The notes beneath the pieces were generated by a model, which did not search any database, was not told the DNA's origin, and saw nothing but the letters and a program-made list of their open reading frames with translations. A stretch of 64,000 nt of DNA, taken from the NCBI RefSeq assembly GCF_002807685.1, contig NZ_PEAX01000005.1, positions 248,001-312,000 of the forward strand. Direction: 5' to 3'. The translations under genes and the position numbers were made by a program. Below, in pieces: positions 10,697-18,227 of the stretch (positions are counted from its first letter, which is position 1; every line of letters starts with the position of its first letter). Source of the DNA: Neoalteromonas flava (GTDB lineage: Bacteria; Pseudomonadota; Gammaproteobacteria; Enterobacterales; Alteromonadaceae).

Positions 10697-10725
10697 CAGC
10701 AGAACAGTGTTAAGCTGTTCTGCTG
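10697..10725. terminator. hairpin between convergent genes
   Basis: An 11-bp perfect stem (arms CAGCAGAACAG and CTGTTCTGCTG, loop of 7) lies 17 bp after the sugar dehydrogenase stop and 10 bp from the stop of the convergent gene. The U-tract is weak on both sides, so it is probably a bidirectional terminator or transcript-stabilising hairpin. Confidence 0.6.
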
Positions 10726-10735
10726 TTCGATATCA

Positions 10736-11437
10736 CTAATCTAATTGATTACTTGCCAACCCTAATTCTGCAGCTTTAATCAGATCCACAGAATCGAACT
10801 GAATTTTACACTCAGCCTCAATCATTTTGCGCCACACACTGCGCAGCGCTTCTGCGCGCTCGCCAAGCCAAAACTGTTCAGTTTTAGCAATGTAATCCAT
10901 TACAGGTTGAATATGGCCATCATGATACATGTGCCTAACCAGCTCAAAGTCAGGACCATAGGCACCTAGAAGGATAGAGCGATTGCTGTCGATAGCATTT
11001 AGCATTTCTTCACTTGCGAGCGAATGGGCACCTTGCCGATAGGCTAACCATGCTCTAGCGATACCTACAGCGTGGTTCTCATTGCTGAATCCGTCAATAA
11101 CTTCACCCGCTATCACCTGTTCACGACTGAGTTGTTCTGCGTGTTCAAATAAACGTTCTATTTTGCGCTCAACCAATACAATCGGTTCAAATTGTGCGCT
11201 GTACGTTAAATGCCTGCCGAGGAGAGTCATTAGCTGATACTGACTGCTATCAGCCTGGAGACTGAGAGTATAGGTTTGCTCTGTTAATTCGAGTTGACGT
11301 TTCGCGCGAGCCTCAAGCGCAGCCAAACGACTTTCAATATATTGATGATATGCCGGATCGGCGCACCCTCTTTGATAGCCAGCCTGAGCGGGAAGAGTAA
11401 TAAGGCACAGAATGAGGGCATAAATCGCTTTAAACAT
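10736..11437 (-). CDS. unknown exported protein
   Basis: A 233-residue protein I do not recognise. It has a clear signal peptide (MFKAIYALILCLITLPAQA, cleavage likely before GYQRGC) and no other membrane segment. The mature part is rich in Glu, Ala and Leu and looks largely alpha-helical, with a possible coiled coil around residues 35-60 (RLAALEARAKRQLEL). Two cysteines (in RGCADP and EAECKI) could form a disulfide. It stands alone and converges on the sugar dehydrogenase gene; the DUF962 gene lies 150 bp upstream on the same strand. It is probably a real periplasmic protein of unknown role. Confidence 0.65.
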   Translation of the reverse strand: MFKAIYALILCLITLPAQAGYQRGCADPAYHQYIESRLAALEARAKRQLELTEQTYTLSLQADSSQYQLMTLLGRHLTYSAQFEPIVLVERKIERLFEHAEQLSREQVIAGEVIDGFSNENHAVGIARAWLAYRQGAHSLASEEMLNAIDSNRSILLGAYGPDFELVRHMYHDGHIQPVMDYIAKTEQFWLGERAEALRSVWRKMIEAECKIQFDSVDLIKAAELGLASNQLD

Positions 11438-11586
11438 GATCCAATAAGTTATCTGAGTTTGCTCTACTTATACTGCTTGCCGCCGCGAATTGATTAAACT
11501 TCGGATCTATCATGTTGGTTTAGCGTAGCGCAGAATTTGGACGCAAAGCAGCCTCTAAATGGGAAAGCAATGTGTTTTCTGAATAC

Positions 11587-11925
11587 TTATTTATGCTCAC
11601 TCTGCGCAATGGAAATTCGGCCAATCAAAATATCTTTAAACATTACCCAATCGCCTAACAGACTGTAAAACGGATAAGTGAAAGTGGCTGGTTTGTTGTG
11701 TTCAAAAAAGAAGTGACCAACCCAAGCGAAGCCGTAACCGATGACCGGCATTAGCCACAATAAGACCCATTGCTGAGTGTAAATGGCGGTGCCTATTACA
11801 GCTAATACCAACCATGAGCCAATGAAATGTAAAAGGCGGCAACGTGGATCTTGATGTTCACTTAAGTAATACGGATAAAACTCGACAAATGAAGAATACA
11901 TTTTTTGTTGCGTTTGCATAACCAA
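11587..11925 (-). CDS. DUF962 / Mpo1-like membrane protein
   Basis: A 112-residue integral membrane protein of the DUF962 family, whose yeast member Mpo1 is an iron-dependent dioxygenase acting on 2-hydroxy fatty acids. The conserved histidines are visible: YYLSEHQDPRCRLLHFIGS near the N-terminus and WVGHFFFEHNKPATF after two or three membrane helices. The last part contains the family's YPFYSLLGDWVMF. The bacterial substrate is unknown; fatty-acid alpha-oxidation is an inference from the yeast protein. The first ATG is used, with an in-frame ATG two codons on as an alternative. Confidence 0.85.
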   Translation of the reverse strand: MVMQTQQKMYSSFVEFYPYYLSEHQDPRCRLLHFIGSWLVLAVIGTAIYTQQWVLLWLMPVIGYGFAWVGHFFFEHNKPATFTYPFYSLLGDWVMFKDILIGRISIAQSEHK

Positions 11926-12042
11926 TTCCTTATTCGACCTCTACGACGCTGCGCCTTCGCGCACCTTTGTTGTGATTGGGTTGATATTCAACTTTAACAC
12001 CACATATTATAGCCATCTTGGCAAAAGCACGGCGTGAATTCA

Positions 12043-12900
12043 ATGCAAAACCTTGCGACAAATATCGTAGAACTTAACCTCGAAAACTTCCAACAGGTGA
12101 TTATTCAGCAATCCCATGAAAAACTGATTATGGTGGATTTTTGGGCTGATTGGTGTGAGCCGTGTAAGGATTTGATGCCGATATTGCGAAAAATCGCACA
12201 GGAATATCCCAACGACATGATTTTGGCCACGGTCGACTGTGAAAAACAGCAAGAAATCGCTGGCCAGTTTGGCGTGCGTAACCTTCCCACCGTGATGTTA
12301 GTGAAGGACGGGCAACCCGTCGATGGTTTTGCCGGAGCGCAACCAGAAGCTCAGATCCGTGAAATGCTTGCAAAGCATTTGCCTTCACCGGAACAAGATT
12401 TACTGGCTCAAGGCGCGCAGTTAATTGGTGAGGGGAATTATGCAGCAGCTTTCCCTTTGGTCAAACAGGCCTATGAAATCAATCCAGAGAACATTGATGG
12501 AAAGTTGATGATGACTGACTGTTTTATTGAACAGGGCTACATCGACCAAGCCAAGGCGATACTAAGTACTATTGGGCTAGTGGATCAAGACGGTCGCTAC
12601 AGTGCATTGCAAGGCAAAATTGAATTGGCTGAACAGGCTGCGGAGTCTCCTGAAATCAAAGCGTTGCAAGCCAAGTTGGAGAAAAATCCTGATGACATGG
12701 AAACCCAAGTACAGCTGTCAGTTCAGCTCCAACAAGCTAATAAACATGAAGAAGCTCTGACATTATTGTATAGCGTGATCAGTAAAGATTTGAATTTTGG
12801 TGATGCGAAAAAGTTATTTTTAGATATGGTCAATGCACTGCCTGACGGTGATGCACTAAAATCCACCTACCGCCGCAAAATTTATAGCTTGTTGTATTAA
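12043..12900 (+). CDS. cnoX: CnoX/YbbN-type thioredoxin-TPR co-chaperone
   Basis: A 285-residue cytoplasmic protein with an N-terminal thioredoxin domain (about residues 1-110, active site WCEPC) and a C-terminal helical TPR-like domain (about 115-280). This is the architecture of CnoX (YbbN), a holdase that protects proteins from oxidation and hands them to GroEL/ES. Escherichia coli CnoX lacks a canonical CxxC, whereas this protein keeps a full CxxC pair, so it may also have reductase activity. A GTG three codons upstream (12034) is an alternative start. Nothing adjacent is functionally linked. Confidence 0.88.
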   Translation: MQNLATNIVELNLENFQQVIIQQSHEKLIMVDFWADWCEPCKDLMPILRKIAQEYPNDMILATVDCEKQQEIAGQFGVRNLPTVMLVKDGQPVDGFAGAQPEAQIREMLAKHLPSPEQDLLAQGAQLIGEGNYAAAFPLVKQAYEINPENIDGKLMMTDCFIEQGYIDQAKAILSTIGLVDQDGRYSALQGKIELAEQAAESPEIKALQAKLEKNPDDMETQVQLSVQLQQANKHEEALTLLYSVISKDLNFGDAKKLFLDMVNALPDGDALKSTYRRKIYSLLY

Positions 12901-12948
12901 TAGGCTGGTACAAGCGTTTACCGTATCCAAAACTAAGCATTCAAACTG

Positions 12949-12970
12949 TCACGGTACATATTTACCGTGA
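12949..12970. repeat. inverted repeat downstream of cnoX
   Basis: TCACGGTA and TACCGTGA (8-bp perfect arms, 6-bp loop) lie 49 bp after the cnoX stop. There is no T run, so it is either a weak transcript-end hairpin or a protein-binding site for the spondin-domain operon that begins about 160 bp further on. Confidence 0.4.
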
Positions 12971-13129
12971 TGGTTGGCTAGTGCTCATTGTCGCCGATGG
13001 TTTCAAGCTAGCGCTTGCGAAGCATTGTAGCTCTAATTGCCAGCAAATTATGATCTTTTCGTGATACTTTTGCGATAATTGTTGCGCACACTTTCCTCGT
13101 TGTTAATGACATTTACTCACGAGGAATCT

Positions 13130-13834
13130 ATGAAAAAGCGTTATTCAATTCTAGCGGCATCGCTATATTTAGGCACTGCGTCAACGTTATCAGCGGCTGA
13201 ACTCTCCGTTGAAATAACCAACCTTACTCAAGGGATATACTTTACGCCTTTACTGGTCGTGGCCCACGGCGATGAGAATTCATTATTTGATGTGGGGGCC
13301 CCGGCATCTGCAGAGCTTCAGGCAATGGCCGAAGGTGGTAGTCTAGATGGGCTAGCTGCAATTGGTAGTGCGATAAGTGCTGATGCAGTGGCGAATCCAG
13401 CCGGTGGTTTACTGGCGCCAGCACAATCAACCACGGCAATGTTAAGTACTGCTGAAAGTAACGATGTGTTGTCTATCGTAGCAATGATCCTGCCCTCCAA
13501 TGATGGCTTTGTTGGTTTAGATAATTGGCCAATCCCGAGTGAAGCTGGAACCTACACACTCTACCTGAATGCCTATGATGCCGGTACCGAAGCCAATGAC
13601 GAGCTACGGGGCAGTGGCATGCCAGGCATGCCCGGCATGCCAGTCCCGCCACCTCTAGATCCTCTACTAGGTATGAACGGAACAGGGGTGACTACTATGT
13701 CGACAAATACCAACGTACATATTCACCCAGGCAATTTAGGTGATAGTGACGCAGCTGGTGGCATCAGTGATGTAACCAATAATGTCCATCGTTGGCTTAA
13801 TCCGGTCGCGAAAGTCACGGTTACGGTGCAATAG
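13130..13834 (+). CDS. secreted spondin-domain protein
   Basis: A 234-residue exported protein. The start at 13130 has a GAGG site and opens a signal peptide ending LSAAE. The mature body matches the Spondin_N fold as found in bacteria: VEITNLTQGIYFTPLLVVAHG at the front, FDVGAPASAELQAMAEGG, then SIVAMILPSNDGFVGLDN and YDAGTEANDE, the last probably part of a divalent-metal site. A Met-Pro-Gly insert (MPGMPGMPVPPP, about residues 165-176) comes from a repeated GGCATGCC DNA motif. The function of bacterial members is not established. It is the first gene of an apparent operon with a paralogous lipoprotein and a two-component system. Confidence 0.82.
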   Translation: MKKRYSILAASLYLGTASTLSAAELSVEITNLTQGIYFTPLLVVAHGDENSLFDVGAPASAELQAMAEGGSLDGLAAIGSAISADAVANPAGGLLAPAQSTTAMLSTAESNDVLSIVAMILPSNDGFVGLDNWPIPSEAGTYTLYLNAYDAGTEANDELRGSGMPGMPGMPVPPPLDPLLGMNGTGVTTMSTNTNVHIHPGNLGDSDAAGGISDVTNNVHRWLNPVAKVTVTVQ

Positions 13835-13844
13835 GGAGGCCGCC

Positions 13845-14573
13845 ATGATTAGCAATCCAATTAAACGCCAGTTGTTGCTGGCAACCGTAGTCAGTGTTGC
13901 ACTTTCCGGCTGTGGCAGTGATAGCGACGATTTGCCGCCGCCGTCACCACCACCTGAGCCACCGCCACCTGCACCTGTAATGGTAAGTTATGAAGTTACG
14001 CTCACTAACCTGACCAATGCGCAGCCATTCTCTCCAGCCGCAATAATACTGCATGCAGAAGGGCAATTGTTTGCAGTTGGTGAGCCTGCTTCGCAAGCCA
14101 TCGAAGTAATGGCGGAAGGTGGCGACAACTCCCAGCTTATCGCTTTAGATATAGCGTTAAGTGCCGTTTCGGGAGTGGCCCCGATTGGTCCTGGAAACAA
14201 TGAAACCATTACTGTGACAGTCGAAGACACAACCGATGCATTATTATCCATTACCACAATGCTGGTGAATACAAATGATGCTTTTACCGGTCTTAATGCA
14301 ATATCCCTATCAGAACTTGCCGTGGGCGATAGCTGGATGACGACGACGGTAGCCTACGATGCGGGTACAGAAGCTAATTCTGAAGCACAAGGCACTATTC
14401 CAGGCCCTGTTGATGGTGGTGAAGGTTATAACGCGACGCGTGACGATGTTGACTACGTTGCAATGCATGGTGGTGTAGTAACTGGAGACGATGGATTAAT
14501 GGACTCCGTGTTGACGGTACAGCACAAGTTTGACAATCCAGTAATGCGGGTAGTTGTAACCCGAATAGAGTAG
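13845..14573 (+). CDS. spondin-domain lipoprotein
   Basis: A 242-residue lipoprotein with a lipobox (ALSGC) after a short hydrophobic stretch, then an acidic and proline-rich linker (PPPSPPPEPPPPAP) that would hold the domain away from the membrane. The domain is a Spondin_N paralogue of the preceding protein, sharing YEVTLTNLTNAQPFSP, GEPASQAIEVMAEGG, TTMLVNTNDAFTGLN and YDAGTEANSE. The start at 13845 has a GGGAGG site 10 bp after the previous stop. A lipid-anchored and a free form made side by side suggests a surface pair, but their role is unknown. Confidence 0.82.
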   Translation: MISNPIKRQLLLATVVSVALSGCGSDSDDLPPPSPPPEPPPPAPVMVSYEVTLTNLTNAQPFSPAAIILHAEGQLFAVGEPASQAIEVMAEGGDNSQLIALDIALSAVSGVAPIGPGNNETITVTVEDTTDALLSITTMLVNTNDAFTGLNAISLSELAVGDSWMTTTVAYDAGTEANSEAQGTIPGPVDGGEGYNATRDDVDYVAMHGGVVTGDDGLMDSVLTVQHKFDNPVMRVVVTRIE

Positions 14574-14583
14574 GAAGTGGAGC

Positions 14584-15309
14584 ATGAACGACAGTGTATT
14601 GGTGGTTGAGGATGATAATGATATCGCCGACCTGATACGAGTGAATTTGGCGGAAATAGGGATCACTGTCGATCATGCTGCATACGGCGATGTTGGACTT
14701 GCAAAGGCGTTAGACAACCAATATGAGCTGTTACTACTGGATGTAATGCTGCCGAATGTCAGTGGATTGGATATCTGTCGCGAGGTACGCCAACGCAAGC
14801 CTGAGCAAGCTATTGTCATGCTCACCGCGAAAGACTCGGAGATGGATCGGGTGTTGGGGTTAGAGCTGGGTGCTGATGATTATCTAACTAAGCCTTTCTC
14901 CGTGCGCGAATTGCAGGCTCGGATCCGCGCCCAATTACGTAAAGTGCACATGCTCGCCTGCGCTGTTCAGTCGCAGGATGACACTCAAGCAACCGTGGTT
15001 ATCGGTCAGCTGCAGATATGTACCAAGCGCCGCACCGTGCTGCTACGTGAGCAGCCCGTGGACTTAACCGCGACCGAGTTTGAGTTGCTGGTTTTTCTGG
15101 CACAACACCCTAATCAGGTGTTCTCACGGGCACAGCTGTTGGAATCAGTGTGGGGTTATCACCACAGTGGATACGAACACACGGTGAATTCGCATATCAA
15201 TCGACTGCGCGCGAAAATAGAGGCGAATGTGACGCGGCCACTCATTATTCAAACAGTGTGGGGCGTTGGCTACAAATTAAATGCCTTGGGAGTACAAGAC
15301 CAGTGTTGA
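14584..15309 (+). CDS. OmpR-family response regulator
   Basis: A 241-residue DNA-binding response regulator. The receiver domain (about 1-120) has the acidic triad Glu9-Asp10-Asp11, phospho-acceptor Asp53 in LLDVMLPNVSG and Lys in YLTKPFS. The winged-helix domain (about 140-235) contains LTATEFELLVFLA, SRAQLLESVWGY and the recognition-helix region HTVNSHINRLRAKIE. It starts 10 bp after the spondin lipoprotein gene with a GGAAGTGGAG site and overlaps the kinase gene by 7 bp, so all four genes are probably cotranscribed and may be autoregulated. Confidence 0.93.
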   Translation: MNDSVLVVEDDNDIADLIRVNLAEIGITVDHAAYGDVGLAKALDNQYELLLLDVMLPNVSGLDICREVRQRKPEQAIVMLTAKDSEMDRVLGLELGADDYLTKPFSVRELQARIRAQLRKVHMLACAVQSQDDTQATVVIGQLQICTKRRTVLLREQPVDLTATEFELLVFLAQHPNQVFSRAQLLESVWGYHHSGYEHTVNSHINRLRAKIEANVTRPLIIQTVWGVGYKLNALGVQDQC

Positions 15310-16787
15310 AGCTATGCTTTTACCAGCGCTTAGCCATTTCATTGGTCAGTGTATTTATCTTAGTTGTTGGTGTATTTGTGTATGCGTCAGCGACGTTGCA
15401 ACACAATACGCGTTTAGAAGCTGAACAACGTTTGCACGTTGATTTGGCGGCGCACTTAGTGAATGATAATCCGCTCCTCGCGCAAGGCGTTTACGATTAT
15501 AGTGCATTGAAAAATCTGTTTCATACCTTGATGGTGATGGGGCCAAGTTTTGAATTTTATTATCTGGATCCCGATGGCAAGATTTTGAGCTATGCGTCTG
15601 AGCTTGGCGAGTTAGCCCGCGACTCTGTTGAACTTCAGCCTATCACTGATTTTCTACGTGATGCGGCGAGCTTGCCTATTTTGGGGAACGACCCACGCCA
15701 TTCACAACGCAGCAAAATATTTTCTGTTGCCCCTGTCGTTACTGAGCAAGGGCTGCAAGGCTATATCTACATCATTATTGGTGGTCAGGCCTATGACTCG
15801 ATCCTTGCGAACTTAAAGCGTAGCGCTGCCACCCAACAATTTGCCATTTTTGCAGCAGCCGCGCTGATATTTTTGTTGGTAGCATTATTGGTGCTATTTA
15901 AAGCTTTTACGCGGCCAATGAAGCAGTTGAGTGATGATATGGATACCGTCCGTGATGCCAGTTTTGATGCTAATGCCATCGCCAAGGTAAAGCGTCAGTG
16001 GCGGCGCACAAGTCATAATGAAATTCATCGTTTGGGTTGTGCGTTCAACGATATGATGGAACATATCACCGTGCAGTTTGATCGATTGCAGCAAACCGAC
16101 ATTCAACGTCGCGTATTGCTAGCTGATCTGTCCCATGACCTACGCACGCCATTAGCCAACCTTCAGGGTTATATTGAAACTCTGGATATTCAGAACGACA
16201 CATTGAGTGCTGATGAGCGCAAGCGTTTTATCGAGATATCGTTGAAAAACGCGGGCAATTTAAAGCGCTTGATTGAGCAAATATTCGAGCTTGCTTATTT
16301 AGAAGCAGGGCAAGTCACACTCACGCAAGAGGCCTTCTCAGTCGCCGAACTGTTACATGACGTCGCAGCTACCTTTTCCGGCCAACTGACGAGCAAGAAT
16401 ATTGCTCTGCGCGTCAAAGCCGACGCACCGGATCTTTTTGTGCATGCAGATATAGGCAAAGTTGAACGTATTGTGGCGAATCTTTTAGATAATGCGATCC
16501 GGCACACGCCTGAGGATGGGCAAATTGAATTGGTGTTGACGCGCCAAGAAACACTCGCCTGTATTGAGGTTAAAGACACGGGAAATGGAATTGCTGAAAG
16601 TGAATTGGCATTTATTTTCGCAGCCCGCTATCAAGCAGCCAATCAGTGCAGTGATGATCGTGTCCACGTTGGTCTGGGTTTGGCTATATGTCAAAAACTA
16701 ACCGCATTGATGCGCGGTGAGATCAGTGTAAGTAGTCAAGTAGGGCGAGGTACTGTGTTTAGTCTGAGTTTGCCACTGGCCCCTTAG
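15303..16787 (+). CDS. sensor histidine kinase, OmpR-type partner
   Basis: A 494-residue membrane kinase with an N-terminal helix (about 8-30), a periplasmic sensor segment (about 31-175), a second helix (about 178-202) and a HAMP linker. The HisKA domain carries His278 in DLSHDLRTPLANLQGY, and HATPase_c follows with NLLDNAIRHTP, DTGNGI and HVGLGLAI. The likely start is GTG at 15303, inside the last codons of the regulator gene; the frame continues upstream through the regulator's DNA-binding region, but that part is not protein-like for this family. A spondin-domain protein or its ligand is a plausible but unproven signal source. Confidence 0.9.
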   Translation: MLKLCFYQRLAISLVSVFILVVGVFVYASATLQHNTRLEAEQRLHVDLAAHLVNDNPLLAQGVYDYSALKNLFHTLMVMGPSFEFYYLDPDGKILSYASELGELARDSVELQPITDFLRDAASLPILGNDPRHSQRSKIFSVAPVVTEQGLQGYIYIIIGGQAYDSILANLKRSAATQQFAIFAAAALIFLLVALLVLFKAFTRPMKQLSDDMDTVRDASFDANAIAKVKRQWRRTSHNEIHRLGCAFNDMMEHITVQFDRLQQTDIQRRVLLADLSHDLRTPLANLQGYIETLDIQNDTLSADERKRFIEISLKNAGNLKRLIEQIFELAYLEAGQVTLTQEAFSVAELLHDVAATFSGQLTSKNIALRVKADAPDLFVHADIGKVERIVANLLDNAIRHTPEDGQIELVLTRQETLACIEVKDTGNGIAESELAFIFAARYQAANQCSDDRVHVGLGLAICQKLTALMRGEISVSSQVGRGTVFSLSLPLAP

Positions 16788-16869
16788 AGGGTGGGAAAAT
16801 ATATCGAACTAACCACGCACGTGCTACCATGCTCGTCAGCTACTTACGGCACTTTTTAATTATTTTGCT

Positions 16870-18036
16870 ATGTACCAGCATTTGTACTCACGTTTTTTAA
16901 CGGCTAACCCAAATAAACAGCATTTTGCTTGTCACAGCCATTATTTTTGGCCTGATGTAACACGCGACGCTCAGTTGCAATATTGGGATGATACGGCACG
17001 ATATGTCGACGAAAAATGGGGCTATTTCTTCAGTGATTGTATCCCCGACGTGCAGCAGCAAATCGCGCGCATCCTTAATGCGCCGGATCCAGAACAAATT
17101 GTGTTTGCCCCAAACACCCACGAACTGCTTTACCGGATCATGTCCTGTTTGCCGTCTGGGCGGCCAATAAGGATCTTAACCACTGACAGCGAATTTCACA
17201 GCTTTTCGCGCCAAGTTGCGCGCATGGAAGAGGCAGAGCAGGTAGTCGTAACACGGATCCCATCTGCACCTTATGCGACTTTCACCCAGCGCTTCATTGA
17301 GGCGATAAATGCTAACTACCATGATTTAGTGTTTTTTAGTCAGGTGTTTTTCAATTCAGGCGTGGTTGTTGAAGACCTTCCATCAATTGTTAATGCGGTT
17401 ACTGACTCCAATACACAAGTTGTGGTCGATGGCTACCATGGCTTTATGGCTAAACCCACAGATATCAGCCCGCTCGCCCATCGCGCTTTTTATTTAGCGG
17501 GTAGTTATAAATATGCTCAAGGTGGCGAGGGCGCTTGTTTTGCGGTGGTTCCTGTCGGCTGTGAATTGCGCCCAGTTTATACCGGTTGGTATGCTGAGTT
17601 TGGCGAGCTGAGCAGCGCCAAGCAGGGTGAGGTTAAATACAGCAAAACGGGCATGCGCTTCGCCGGAGCAACGATGGATTTTTCTGCGATTTATCGTTTG
17701 CGCGCGGTATTAAATATGCTTACCGAAGAAGCGCTAAGTGTCGATGTGATCAACGCGTTTATTCAATCTTGCCAACAACAATTTCTTGCGCACATAGATG
17801 CGCTTAAACATCCTCTGCTTAATCGCGATAGTCTGTTATGCCACGACTTATCGAATCATGGCCATTTTTTAACCTTTGCATTACCCGATGCAGCAACTGC
17901 AGCGCGATTGCATGATAAATTAGCTAACGCTGGAATCCTCACAGATTATCGAGCAGAAAGGTTACGCTTTGGTTTTGCGCTTTATCATGATCCAAACCAG
18001 TACGACTTTTCCTGCTTGAGCGAGCACGCGCTGTAA
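16870..18036 (+). CDS. class V aminotransferase-fold PLP enzyme
   Basis: A 388-residue pyridoxal-phosphate enzyme of the class V aminotransferase/cysteine desulfurase fold, closest in feel to kynureninase-like members. Visible features are HFACHSHYFWP at the N-terminus, APNTHELLYRI, the PLP-binding Asp region VVVDGYHGFMAKP, and Lys214 in GSYKYAQGGEG, the probable Schiff-base lysine. No catalytic-loop cysteine typical of desulfurases is obvious. No kynurenine-pathway genes are nearby, so the substrate is open. The stop overlaps the next gene's start by one base. Confidence 0.82.
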   Translation: MYQHLYSRFLTANPNKQHFACHSHYFWPDVTRDAQLQYWDDTARYVDEKWGYFFSDCIPDVQQQIARILNAPDPEQIVFAPNTHELLYRIMSCLPSGRPIRILTTDSEFHSFSRQVARMEEAEQVVVTRIPSAPYATFTQRFIEAINANYHDLVFFSQVFFNSGVVVEDLPSIVNAVTDSNTQVVVDGYHGFMAKPTDISPLAHRAFYLAGSYKYAQGGEGACFAVVPVGCELRPVYTGWYAEFGELSSAKQGEVKYSKTGMRFAGATMDFSAIYRLRAVLNMLTEEALSVDVINAFIQSCQQQFLAHIDALKHPLLNRDSLLCHDLSNHGHFLTFALPDAATAARLHDKLANAGILTDYRAERLRFGFALYHDPNQYDFSCLSEHAL

Positions 18037-18227
18037 TGGATTACTCAATGTGGTTTATTGCATTGGCTTTAGTGTTGATTATTGAAGGCATTGGGCCACT
18101 TTTATTTCCAAAAAAGTGGCAAAAATTTATGCTGACTATCAGCCTGCAATCCCCAAATGAACTGCGTCGTGTGGGTGGGGTCCTGGTAATAACTGGGGTG
18201 ATCAGCTTATGGTTTTTATTGCGTTGA
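18036..18227 (+). CDS. DUF2065 small membrane protein
   Basis: A 63-residue protein with two membrane helices (about 5-25 and 45-62) separated by a basic turn (FPKKWQKF). It has the DUF2065 (YjeT-like) pattern, including GIGPLLFPKKW and SPNELRRVGGVLVITG. In many proteobacteria the family lies between hflC and purA; here purA is the next housekeeping gene downstream, with an amylase gene intervening. The ATG overlaps the stop of the PLP enzyme gene (TAATG). Function unknown. Confidence 0.85.
   Translation: MDYSMWFIALALVLIIEGIGPLLFPKKWQKFMLTISLQSPNELRRVGGVLVITGVISLWFLLR

Noticed and set aside
12949..12970. Inverted repeat after cnoX as a Rho-independent terminator
   Set aside because: The stem is good but no T run follows on either strand, so it was listed only as a repeat.
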